Shown here piece by piece: positions 34,733 to 44,824 of a stretch of 64,000 nucleotides of DNA. The notes beneath the pieces are model-generated. The model ran no database searches, was not told the origin of the DNA, and saw only the letters and a list, made by a program, of their open reading frames with translations. Location: positions 310,001 to 374,000 of the forward strand of contig JAHLEZ010000001.1 in NCBI GenBank assembly GCA_020726505.1, read 5' to 3'. Source of the stretch: Leptodontidium sp. MPI-SDFR-AT-0119. Lineage: Eukaryota > Ascomycota > Leotiomycetes > Helotiales > Leptodontidiaceae. Every line of letters starts with the position of its first letter. Position 1 is the first letter of the stretch. The translations under genes and the position numbers were made by a program.

Positions 34733-37700
34733 ATGGACTCTCACAAGACCAATTCTCCCTCATTATGGAAGAAGATAGTAGGCAAGCTTGGGCTGAGTGT
34801 CCCAGTTGTTTTGATGATGGCAAAGTGAGTTTGACCGATCGACTCAGCGCTGGTTTCGGAGCCATGATCAAGAATCATTGAGCATCTGCTAATTTGGTTC
34901 AAAGGGGAGCGATTGCGCCTACCATTGGCATAGCCATGTAAGGCTTGTACATTCAGCTGATGCTGTCAACTAATAGCCTCCAGATATCAAAACCCCAAAG
35001 TCGCCGAACACTTTTCGACAATCGGCTATCTCATTCCAATCATGTCGGTCCTCACTGTTCCCATAATGCCTCGAGCACGATATCTTCAGAACCTGCTCGT
35101 AACCAGTGTAACATACCCTTCGTGTCTCTTAAGAAGATACACAGACTGATTCCTATTCATTCCAGGTTCTGGTCTGCATTGCAGCTGCAATATCACTTCT
35201 TGCGATGTGGGCATCAGTCAGGCTTCGAGCAGATACAACACACAAAACCAAACCGAACGGAAATGGCCCTGTTCCTGGGGCCAAAGTCAGCAGATACAAC
35301 CCTGCAGCTAGTATAAACATGGCTTTCTGGCTTTTCGCAGTTGTTTGGCTGATCAACACGTTGGTACAATCGCTCCATCGACCGTATTCTGCTAACAATT
35401 GACATAGTTTCCGTGCTTTTCGACCCCAATACTTTCTCCCCTCGATCGTATTTTCGATATTTATCAATGTGACAGCAACCTACGGGACACAATTCGCAAC
35501 TATGAAAAGTGCTGAATCTTTGGGTTTGTACCCCTCACTCTATGTTTTGAGGAAGTGCTGATGCCGTTTTTGAAGTGGAACGATTACTTCAGACATTCTT
35601 CTCCGGATTCGGCATATCGGCAGCTGTCAGTCTTTTGATTCTCCCCTTCACTTCCAGAACTCTTATCTCGATGGTCATCCATGGAGAGATCCAAACATTC
35701 AAGGCTGTCCTCCAAGCTCACGGCCAATACATGGTCTCATTGCCAGGGAGAAACTGGTATGGCTCACAATCAAGTTCAAATGATACCAACATCCATACAA
35801 ACAACAAAAGTGATCCTCTGACACGATTGACACCTTGGCCCGAGGCAGACGCGTTGAAAGGTGCCATAACGAGTCTGACAGAGCTGCAAATGAAGGCGCA
35901 AGCAGAGCTTCGGTATGCAAAACGTGAAGTTGCATGGGGAAAGCTGAGCCCAAAAGACTTTTCAGCTATCGTCAAGTTGCTCAAGAATATCGTTCATCCT
36001 GTTATGGGAATGGACTCGCTCACCCAGGTTACAGACCGCATTGAGAGGAGTGGTGGCTGGGGTTCCGTTCGGGCTGCAAATCTATCCGGCCACCACACAG
36101 AGGATCAGCTCAAGGCTCTGGAAGAGAAAGAAAAAGAGCAGTGGCAATGGATATTTGAGTTACTGCAATTTCGGGTACAGAAGCTCAAAGATGCAATGCT
36201 GGAAGGCCTGCAACACTTTCTGTACACTCTCGAGTTCGAGAAACGGCCTAAATCTACCGCGAAAGCAGACATCGAAGCGAGTGGTTCAAACAGCACGGCA
36301 AGCTCACCTGGAGAGAAGGGATTCGCCTCGCGCTTGGAGATAATGATCAGTGAGTATATGAGTCAGCGCGAGGGACCCCTCAAAGAATGGTGTACTTCAA
36401 AAGGCATGGACCCAAGCTCGCATGGAAGGGACGTCAAACCTCCTGAGTACCCACTTCACGAACGGCACCAATCTCAGCTGTACCTCATTCTTGATGTAAG
36501 CCACCCCCACTAATTCTGACTGCGAGCTCTACTGACTTTTCAAAGCTAGAATATTCATACCTCATGGTTGCGAAAGCGATTTTAGATCTCGTCAAATTTT
36601 CCGACTCCAAGGTCACCGACGGCACCATGTCCAAGAAGCGATTCGTATATCCTGGTCGAAAACAGCTATGGAAGTGGTTGAAGGACATCTTCGCCCGAGA
36701 GGACAGCAACTTAGACTATCAGGCATACAGTAAACGATCTGGGACTGTCATAGTTTATCTCAATGATGCCCTACAGGTGGAGAAGGATGCGGAACATCTT
36801 CCTCCTGTCACAGCGTACGAAAAGGTAACCGACAAAATCCGACTCCTTCCTCGCTTCTTCGGCTCCTCTGAATCTGCCTTTGGGCTCAGAGTTGCAATGG
36901 GTACCATGGCAATTGCTATAGCTTGCTACTTCAGAAACTCCCAAGAATTTTTCATTGAGCAGCGCCTCATTTGGGGGTCGATCATGGTTGCAATTAGCAT
37001 GACTCAAACGGCCGGATCTGGAATTTACGGGCAGTTCGTTCGGTTTGCAGGCACAGCGATTGCCATGGTGGTGTCCTACATTGTCTGGTACATTGTCGAC
37101 GAGCATACGGCTGGAGTCATTGTTTTCCTCGGCATAGCCATATTTCTGTATCACTGGACGCTGATTAAGAACCCCGAAGATCCTGTGGTACCGATGATTG
37201 GGATGGTGACTGTCATTTTGATTGTGGGATATGAACTTCAAGTCTTGCAGATTGGTATTCCATTATCAGTGTCTAATGGCCAAGTCTTTCACCCCCTATA
37301 CGAGCTTGCTCCATATCGACTGGCTGCTGTTGCGGGTGGTGTCGCTGTGGCTTGTTTCTTCACCTATTTTCCGTCAGTCGTTACGGCTCGTACTCAACTT
37401 CGAAGGGATCTTGGATCGTCAATTTATATCTTGGGGAATTATTACAGCGCTGTACACCAAACAATTGAGTTGAGAATTCGAGACGCGGAAGGTGATGTTC
37501 GGATCAAAACAAATCCCGTCAGAGCATTGGCGAAAGCTCGAAATCGGCTGTTCATCAAGGAACTAATCTTGTTACAAGGTATGAAGCAGCACACCGAATT
37601 CACACAATGGGAGCCGACCTTTGGGGGGAAGTTCCCCAGTAAAACATATGATCGGCTGAGGTATCACACCAAGAAGTAGGTAGTCCCCTGAAGATTTACA

Positions 37701-38191
37701 ACATAGTCGTCTTGCTAACCGACTGCAGCATCATGCACTTCATTACAATGATATCTTACGTGACGGAGTCATTTTCAGATATCAATTTAGAAGCTGGATC
37801 TGAAGCTTCATCTACATCTTGGCTCAAAGACTTCAAAGAACTCGTGGCGTCGATGCAGCTTTCGTCTCAAAATGTCACCACACTGCTATCGATTATTTCA
37901 GGGGCAATCGCCGGCGAAAAACCACTACCACCTTATCTGAAAGCTCCTGATCTTGTGCATCTCACCACACTGCTCAAGAAGATGAACGGCGATATCCTTA
38001 GTGTTCGACACGTCTGCGAGCCCGGGTACGCCGCTTTTGCGGTCATGCAAGTGGCTACAACAATGCTTTGGGATGATTTGGAGGGCCTGCTGCAAGAAAC
38101 GAAGAAGTTGGTTGGGGAGGTAGCCTTCGTTGGGATGGATGATCTTGACATGAACGGAGAACAAATGAGTGCGGGAGTGAAGCTTGACTGA
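34733..38191 (+). CDS. Large ArAE/FUSC-type membrane transporter
   Basis: Eight exons (34733-34824, 34905-34937, 34984-35107, 35166-35359, 35408-35523, 35576-36495, 36546-37675, 37729-38191) join in frame to 1023 aa. The layout fits the fungal aromatic-acid-exporter-2/FUSC family: an N-terminal block of about six membrane helices (GKLGLSVPVVLMMAKGAIAP to SLLILPFTSRTLISM, residues 10-215), a long soluble middle, and a second block of six helices (FGLRVAMGTMAIAIACYF to AVAGGVAVACFFTYFP), then a C-terminal soluble part. Fungal members are assigned to plasma membrane or ER from sequence alone, and export of aromatic acids is inferred from bacterial and plant relatives. The ATG at 34733 gives a short basic N-terminus before the first helix; an upstream frame is open to 34610, so an earlier start is possible. 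Confidence 0.88.
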
Positions 38192-38854
38192 TATTTAACG
38201 CTATTGTTTGAGACATTTCCGGCCATCAACTCGCACAGAACTTAGGGGAATCGATAATGATCCTTTTTGAGATTTTTAAGCACTGTTTGAACTGAAAGAA
38301 GGATGATGTCTAGCGATAAACCCAACTTTTGTAATATAGAAACTTGGCACTTCTGGCACCCCGCCCGCCATCCGAATATAAATTTCGATGCTGGCTTACA
38401 CTCTCAACCGTTTTGAAGACGAGAAAAAGGACCCATCAGTAGCTACTCCAATAAATCTGTTCTGGCTCAAATCTATCTTAGAATAAGATGGCTTTCTTTA
38501 CTTGAACCGAAAATGGATATGATCGTATTGTTTTGTGCAGCTCGCTTGGCATGTCCACGCACATGAATTTCAAGATCTTGAATGGCGCTGAGTATTCGCG
38601 AAGAAACCCTGAAGTTGAGGATGTAGTCAAAGTCATGCAATTCTGTTATTTAATAGAATACAGAGAATTTCTCGGATATATAATTACACATAGACCCCCT
38701 TTCTGCGACACCCCAGTACTTCAATACAGCGACCTAATCGTTGTGGGAACAGTTCCGGCAAAATTGCTCGTGGCCATCCTCCAAATAGAATTACACAACA
38801 GCCGCTAAAATGAATCTTTGCTGAGTTGCAAAGCTTGTCAGATATATGATTCAG
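38192..38854. other. Convergent intergenic region
   Basis: Lies between the 3' ends of the ArAE-type gene (plus) and the membrane protein on the minus strand. No coding potential recognised. Confidence 0.5.
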
Positions 38855-39430
38855 TCATGACCACCTCTGTTCTCCTCTCGACCCATCGGAATCAAGTTCA
38901 TAAGTCCTGGGCTTTGTTCCGGATTGTCCAGGTACCTCGTACAGTAGCGTAGCCTGACTTCCATTCGTACTCCTATCTATCTCTGCCGTCGAATGCGCCA
39001 TTCTAGATTTCTCCAACAAATCATGCTCAGCCTGAGCTTTCTTCTCTTCCAACCTGTCTTTTAAACTCTTCTGGGTTTTTATCATGACGATCAAAACAGC
39101 GATGCAGCCCACTAGCAAAGATCCCATGGAGACTCCCAGCCCAACCCCAACTGCAACAATTGACCTTTCTTGTGGCTTGCATGACACCGGCGCGTTCGTG
39201 GTAGTGGATAGAGAACTCTCAACGGTGGCTCCTGAGGTGGTGCGTTGAGCGCTCTTGCCTCCCGTTGGCGTCGAGGATGGTGAGGATGCCGTGCTAGTTG
39301 AAGTAGCAACTGCTCTTAGGATCGGATACCAGAAGCCATTTGATACGGTCTTGATGTTTGACGGTTCTGTCAAAAAAATTCTTTGTACGTCTTGGGAAGT
39401 TTTGAAACAAGAGAACGTGCGCGGGATAAA
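38855..39430 (-). CDS. Single-pass membrane protein with Ser/Thr-rich stalk, 5' end unresolved
   Basis: The frame reads ARSCFKTSQDVQRIFLTEPS, FWYPIL, then a Ser/Thr/Pro-rich stalk (about 40 residues), a Cys, and the membrane helix SIVAVGVGLGVSMGSLLVGC. A charged cytosolic tail of about 80 residues follows (SLKDRLEEKKAQAEHDL, ending EQRWS). This is the plan of fungal wall-sensor-like or mucin-like surface proteins. The frame has no ATG: it opens after an in-frame TAG and begins near a possible splice acceptor (about 39430). The signal peptide and first ectodomain exon are therefore either upstream in unrecognised exons or lost. I found no good candidate upstream, so this may be a 5'-truncated gene. 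Confidence 0.45.
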   Translation of the reverse strand, partial: FIPRTFSCFKTSQDVQRIFLTEPSNIKTVSNGFWYPILRAVATSTSTASSPSSTPTGGKSAQRTTSGATVESSLSTTTNAPVSCKPQERSIVAVGVGLGVSMGSLLVGCIAVLIVMIKTQKSLKDRLEEKKAQAEHDLLEKSRMAHSTAEIDRSTNGSQATLLYEVPGQSGTKPRTYELDSDGSRGEQRWS

Positions 39431-40323
39431 TATCTAATAAAAGAAGATGTGGGCTATGAGGTTGAAGGGATGGGGTGTGTGGCATTTCCCTAGCACAATA
39501 TAAGAATAGAACGATGCGATGCTGTATCGACTCAAAGAAGCACCTTGAATAACTTTGAAGAAAGAAATCTTTCCAGTCTTTAACCAAAATTGGCATCATA
39601 GCATAAAAAGAGTAGAGTAGCTGGGCCCAATAAACAAATCATGGCCGGTCTGGGCATATGTCAAACGATGTCCACCACCATGTATGACTTGATACAGAAT
39701 CTGAACCATCAAGCCTCTGTGAGTCATCCAAAACAGACTTATCTCTGGGAGGGTTTTTTTTTCTTTCTCGAATGTCCTGCACTTCATCAATATAAGCGAT
39801 TTGGAATCAAGGGGTGAGCCCCTCTGTTGATCGCAAGCGAGGTAAGCAAGGAAGACTACTTCCGTTTCTTTAGAACGGTCTAGAATTTATTATTGAGACC
39901 ACGAAATATTGGTCGCGATTCCTATGGCCAACTTTTATTGCTAGGACCGATTTTGAGGACTTGGGAGTATCAGTAACATGTGTCATCACGTTCAAGCATG
40001 AGCAACATGACTGCAAAAATAGATCTTGTTGTCAGGTTGCTGCCTATCTTCTCACAGATGAAATTTGCGTGCGATCTGCGAAATGTTCGACCCAATGCAG
40101 GTCTGACTAATTCCGAACAAGGTGGAAATAAGTTGAGTCCGTACTTAATTCCGAATTTGGCCAATTTCGATACAGGACTGAGCGACCGAGCTTCATTCTA
40201 CGGTCAAAGTAATCGGCCAAACATATATAGGGACACGCTGATTCATTAGACCTCAAATACTAAAACTACATTTTCAGAAATCCACTCCGTTATACCCACA
40301 ATTCAAGCCATTGCCGAATCAAC
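39431..40323. other. Intergenic, no gene recognised
   Basis: It would contain the missing first exon of the membrane protein at 38855-39430 if one exists. I see no signal-peptide-like frame that can be spliced convincingly. Confidence 0.4.
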
Positions 40324-41345
40324 ATGTCCTCTATAGTGAACGTTCTAGTCGTCGGAGTAAGTACCGCAACCTTTCCACCTTGAGACCAAGGAGCTGATGA
40401 CCCAAAGGCGAGTGGTAACATTGGTCCAGCCATTGTCCAACATCTTCTCTCGGCAAATTTTAACGTCAGCCTCCTCTCGCGTGACGGCTCGATTCACAGC
40501 GCTTTCCCAAGTATCAAAGTCTTCCAAACAGACTATTCAGAGGCTTCTCTGGCACAAGCCTGCAAGGGTCAAGATGCAATTGTGTCCACAATGAGTGCTC
40601 TGGCAACGATGACCCAGGCCAAAATTATCGACGCAGCGATCCTCAACGGCGTTAAGCGCTTCATTCCTAGCGATTTCGGTCTGAACACCCCAGATATGTC
40701 TGCGATTGAGAAGCACCTCCCAGCGTTGTATCAACGACTAAGCCAAAGAAGCAAATTCTTGACTACCTAGATGAGAGGGCTTCCCAGAATCTCGATTTTA
40801 CATGGACTGCCATTGGTGCTGCACCACTGTTTGACTGGGTATTGTCCAAAAATCTCGTCATTTGTCAGGTGGTATGTTGCTAAGATCCAAACTAGACTCT
40901 CAAATCAGGTTTCCTGGGTACCTCGATTCCAAACCGCACATCCACAATCATTGACTCAGGCAACGAGGCCTATATCACAACTACGATTCCCCAAATAGCT
41001 CGTGCCATCGTTGGCGTTCTCCAGAAGCCTACACTCACAGCAAACAAGTATCTCTTAATCACCTCTTTTCGCACTACCCAGAACCAGATCCTTGAAACGG
41101 CGCAACGTGCTACGGGACAGAAGTTTGAAGTCACGAAAGTAGACGCGGAGGCATGGAAGAAGGAGGGAGTTGAGATGCTACAGAGAGGGGACTTCAGGGG
41201 TATTGGAAGGTTCTGGGGATGGTTTCTATGTAAAGATGGAGAGGGTCATGGGGCTCCAGAGAAAGAGATTATTGTGGGAAATGAGGTACTGGAGTTGCCG
41301 CAAGAGGATATGGAAGAGGTAATAAGGGAAACCACGGGAGTTTGA
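40324..41345 (+). pseudogene. NmrA-like / isoflavone-reductase-like NAD(P)-binding protein with one frameshift
   Basis: An atypical short-chain-dehydrogenase relative, expected to bind NAD(P)H in a Rossmann fold. Exon 1 (40324-40356) gives MSSIVNVLVVG and exon 2 (from 40408) continues ASGNIGPAIVQHLL, completing a GxxGxxG-type dinucleotide loop. FIPSDFGLNTPD is the usual NmrA/PCBER block. One base is missing between about 40710 and 40722: the frame ends in SQRSKFLTT, while VVSTTKPKKQILDYL continues in another frame through FTWTAIGAAPLFDW. An intron (40839-40895) then leads to TLKSGFLGTSIPNRTS and an in-frame C-terminus ending at 41345. Repair needs only one base, so this is either a recent null allele or a sequence error. 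Neighbouring transporters hint at an old small-molecule cluster. Confidence 0.7.
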
Positions 41346-41911
41346 GCTGGATACTTTCATGGACGATTTTCTGTTACATAAAACTGGGTTATTTCCACAT
41401 CTTATTTGGGATTTTGTTTACATCGCTTAATTTCGCCTCGTAAGCTTGTTTTCTCTAATACTTCTAGATATCTCACAGATGGAAACATTCAAAGGTGGCG
41501 ACAGTGGTAAAAGTGATTATTATGTTATTATTGATGTTGCTTGCGGGCATGGGACGCTTTCTTAAGGACATATCTGTGAAAATCGTTGAGGGCAAGGGGG
41601 CTCGCCTAATTACCCCGCCCCCTTTTCACCATAATTCTCCTCTCCCCTCAGAAGCGGCGATGAAAGGAGAGGTGAGTTTTGGCAGCGTAGAGGAAGCGTC
41701 TATCTCAAGCTTGTACGTCCAACTATCTCTGACCAAGTGTGACCTGCTTTTTTGTCCGATTGAAGTATGCTTACCTGTAGTCTGACTATCGCCATTCACT
41801 CACTCAATGCCGAGAATACGCGCTACGCCCAGCTGGTCAACGAGACATTGTGAAATACACCCAGAATTCGGGCTATAGGAATTCTCGCCTAGCTCAAATA
41901 ACTAGCTTTGA
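41346..41911. other. Intergenic between converging genes
   Basis: A plus-strand frame at 41495-41785 is open for 96 codons but lacks recognisable features. I do not call a gene here. Confidence 0.45.
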
Positions 41912-44007
41912 TCAGGTGGGGTCTCTGGGAGACCGATAACCTCGCGACTCTATGCCTCCTTCCAGTGCTCCAATCAGCGTCACTTCTTCCGACCTGGGCT
42001 GCAATTCAGTTTGAGCTGCATGTGCGAATCGATCTCTCCTCTCCAGCAATGATGGAGTTCTTTCCTCCTCATTCTGTGACCTAATATCTTTGAATTGCAT
42101 CTCCATTCCTGCGGAGCTCTCCATCAGCTGGTGATGAAGTTTGCTAGCTTTTTTCGACGACCATTCCTGCTCAATATCTTCTACCCAGTGCCATCGGAAT
42201 TTCCGTATTAAAGGCGACGAATACGTTAAACAAATTATTGCAAACCAGACACAGGCAGTAATGATCCAGGGTTTCGCCGTCGTAGTTTTGAAGTTCGGGT
42301 CTGGTATCAGTGTAGCCTGACACATTGCTGCCAGATCGGTGTTCCCAGCCATTGTCCCATCGATATCATTAGCATGGAAACCCAATTGTATTACCCTGTA
42401 TCCCCATTCATCAAGGACGGCTCTGCGAGCAGCTAAAATGAAACGAGTTCGCGTTGAGAGGAAGAGTCGGGTGAGCTCTCGTTGACCAGATATTTGATCA
42501 AGGAAGGGCTGGATTTTGAAATCCACCAGAAGAAGATCGCTTGCAGACACGCCATTGATGACTTTTGCCGACTGGTCCATTCCAGAATACTTCGCAATAT
42601 CTGCTAACAAGTAAATGAACCCTTCTCGTACCGAAGGCTTGTCGTTGTTGGAAGAATTTTGCAGCCTTTCCAAGAATTCTTGGACCTTCTTGTGCCCTCC
42701 CAGTCTCGAACAGTGTCCAGACTCTTTGGAAATGTTGATTTCATCGCAAAGGGTATAAGTCGTGTTGCAAATTACCGAAACTGTCTGCCTTTTGGATTTG
42801 AACAGCTGATGGCCGTTCCAGTCTTTTCGCTTCTCTATGTTCTGATCTGCCCAGTTCATGGTAGGGAGCATACTTGTATTAAGAGGAATAGTCGCGAACA
42901 TTGAATCTTCTCCTGGTTCAAAAGCATATACGGCCCCCAAGTTGTATATCAATAACGACATATCACCCTGATGGCGTAGATCTTCCCTTGGTTTCCAAGG
43001 TACCTGGCCACCACCGGTCAAATCATCGTCTTCTGCCATTGAAAAAGTAGATACATAATATCCTCGACCGTGTACCTCTTCCCGGTGTATGTACACTGTC
43101 ATGTTGGGCTCTGATGATTCCGCGAACACTTCGCTGGGTCCGTAAAACAAGCCCAAGGGTCGCAACTGCTCGACATCCGGCGGTGCAAGTTCTCGTTCTG
43201 TGTCAATGACTTTGTAACAATCAACCCTTGTAGTGAAATTCAAACCTTCAAGGTTTCCGACACCTAAGTCTTTCGGAGTGATCGTATATTGCCCATGGAA
43301 ACTCAGCGCATCTCCATCTCTGCAAGCACTGGGTTGAGCATGTGAGGGACACAACGGCGATTTCCAGATATCATCTTGGGAGCCCAAATATTGGACGTCA
43401 TAGGCACTTAAGCCCTTGTAATCATAGTTCATCGAGTCCGTATAAGAGAGTGCGGTCTGTTGCTCCAAACGAATGTACGCGTCGAAGAAGCCTGGTTCGC
43501 CAGTATTTTCTGTTGGCCCAAACGAGCAACTGGGACCGCCCGAGAAACCTTTATATTCTCAGTTAGCATTCAAAACTAGCTAGGAAGGTATGACCCACCA
43601 TTGGCGACAGGAAACAATGAAAGTGTAAATGGCAATCCCATGCCAAGAAACAGAAAAGCAACTGCTCCAACCAACAAAGCCAGACCGAACCTTCTCTCCC
43701 TCTTCCTTCCTACGATTATCATCCTCCAGCATACACCCTCCCCAATCACATGGAATGGTGTACGGAAATTCACAACGGCAACTCGAAGCTGCTCCATACC
43801 AGGTTCAGGTTGTCGCTGACGGACGAACATCCAAAAGAGGAGGAGACTGAAGGCTCGGAACAGCCGTGCAACGAGAAATGCGAAGGCAAATGTAAAGACA
43901 GAGATTAGAATCGTGAACTGCCTAGTTGAAAGTTTGATCAGAAGGCCTTGGGAAACGATACTGTCCCATTTGGCATCGCTGCCGACGAGATCGCTACTGC
44001 TGGACAT
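41912..44007 (-). CDS. Multi-pass membrane protein with large glycosylated ectodomain, unknown function
   Basis: Two exons (44007-43599 and 43548-41912) join in phase to 681 aa. Hydrophobic segments lie near residues 31-55 (FTILISVFTFAFAFLVARLF) and 108-133 (FGLALLVGAVAFLFLGMGLP). A roughly 450-residue hydrophilic region with Cys and N-glycosylation sequons (NFT, NMT, NTS, NTT) follows. A last helix near 585-606 (WIITACVWFAIICLTYSS) precedes a charged cytosolic tail with LERRDRF. The plan, membrane anchors flanking a lumenal or extracellular domain, is common among uncharacterised fungal surface proteins. I recognise no catalytic motif. The donor GTGGGT is slightly unusual, but the acceptor ATAAAG and phase are clean. 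Confidence 0.8.
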
Positions 44008-44824
44008 GTTGCAATATTCGAGGCAAGTGCCGGAACAGTCTTGGACTTGAAGGAGAGCGAAAATAGTCCACCGAGTTACTTAATGAAATTTGATGGTAAA
44101 GTGCGGATGTGATTTGTTTCGGGCGTGGGTATGATATGCAATTCTCACGAGCTCCGAAGGTCTGCGTCTACATAAACAGATGCCTCAAGCTGGAAAGCCA
44201 CCTTGAAGTGTGCCAACCAGTGGCACGTCTGTATTGGAGCTGTCCAAGAACATGTGCGCGTCCCAGCGCGGCTGTGCGGGATTTCAAACCTATGACTGCT
44301 GTTGTGGTTCAGCTGCCGAGAAATGCAGGATTGGATGAGTGGTTACACAACACATGTCGGAATCCTGTGAACAATACAGTCCACCAGATCACTCCTTCAA
44401 ACCTCTGATAATCACATCGCTTTCCCATCGTGTTTTAGATTTCCCGATTTTCACTGCTGTGATACTGCAGACATAAGGTTGTGTGCCTCGCCTCTGCTTT
44501 CCTTCGTACTTCATACAAACTGAGCATGGCCGAGCGAGTGTGTGCTTTGAAGGTGAGGCAGTTGGATTGGGCCACACAATATTTCTTCTATCGTCGTATG
44601 AGCTTGGGGCCCTGACTCCAATTATGGGTGCAACGCCTGATTTACCAAGAAATTTAGCCCAAACAAGACGCACGCTAGAGATAAAGAAATAAATTTTCTA
44701 CCGAGTGGTTTAGATAGTACTCTACGAAGGCTACCTCTCTATAGCAACGCACTGTAAGGATGCCGTTTTCAATTTCGGGTTGATATATTCCTTTGTGATC
44801 TGGATAGCTGTCGCATCCTCCAAC
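44008..44824. other. Intergenic, no gene recognised
   Basis: Between the membrane-protein promoter and the 3' end of the RBR gene. A minus-strand frame at 44731-44934 is a shadow: the real last RBR exon is in another frame and stops at 44825. Confidence 0.5.
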
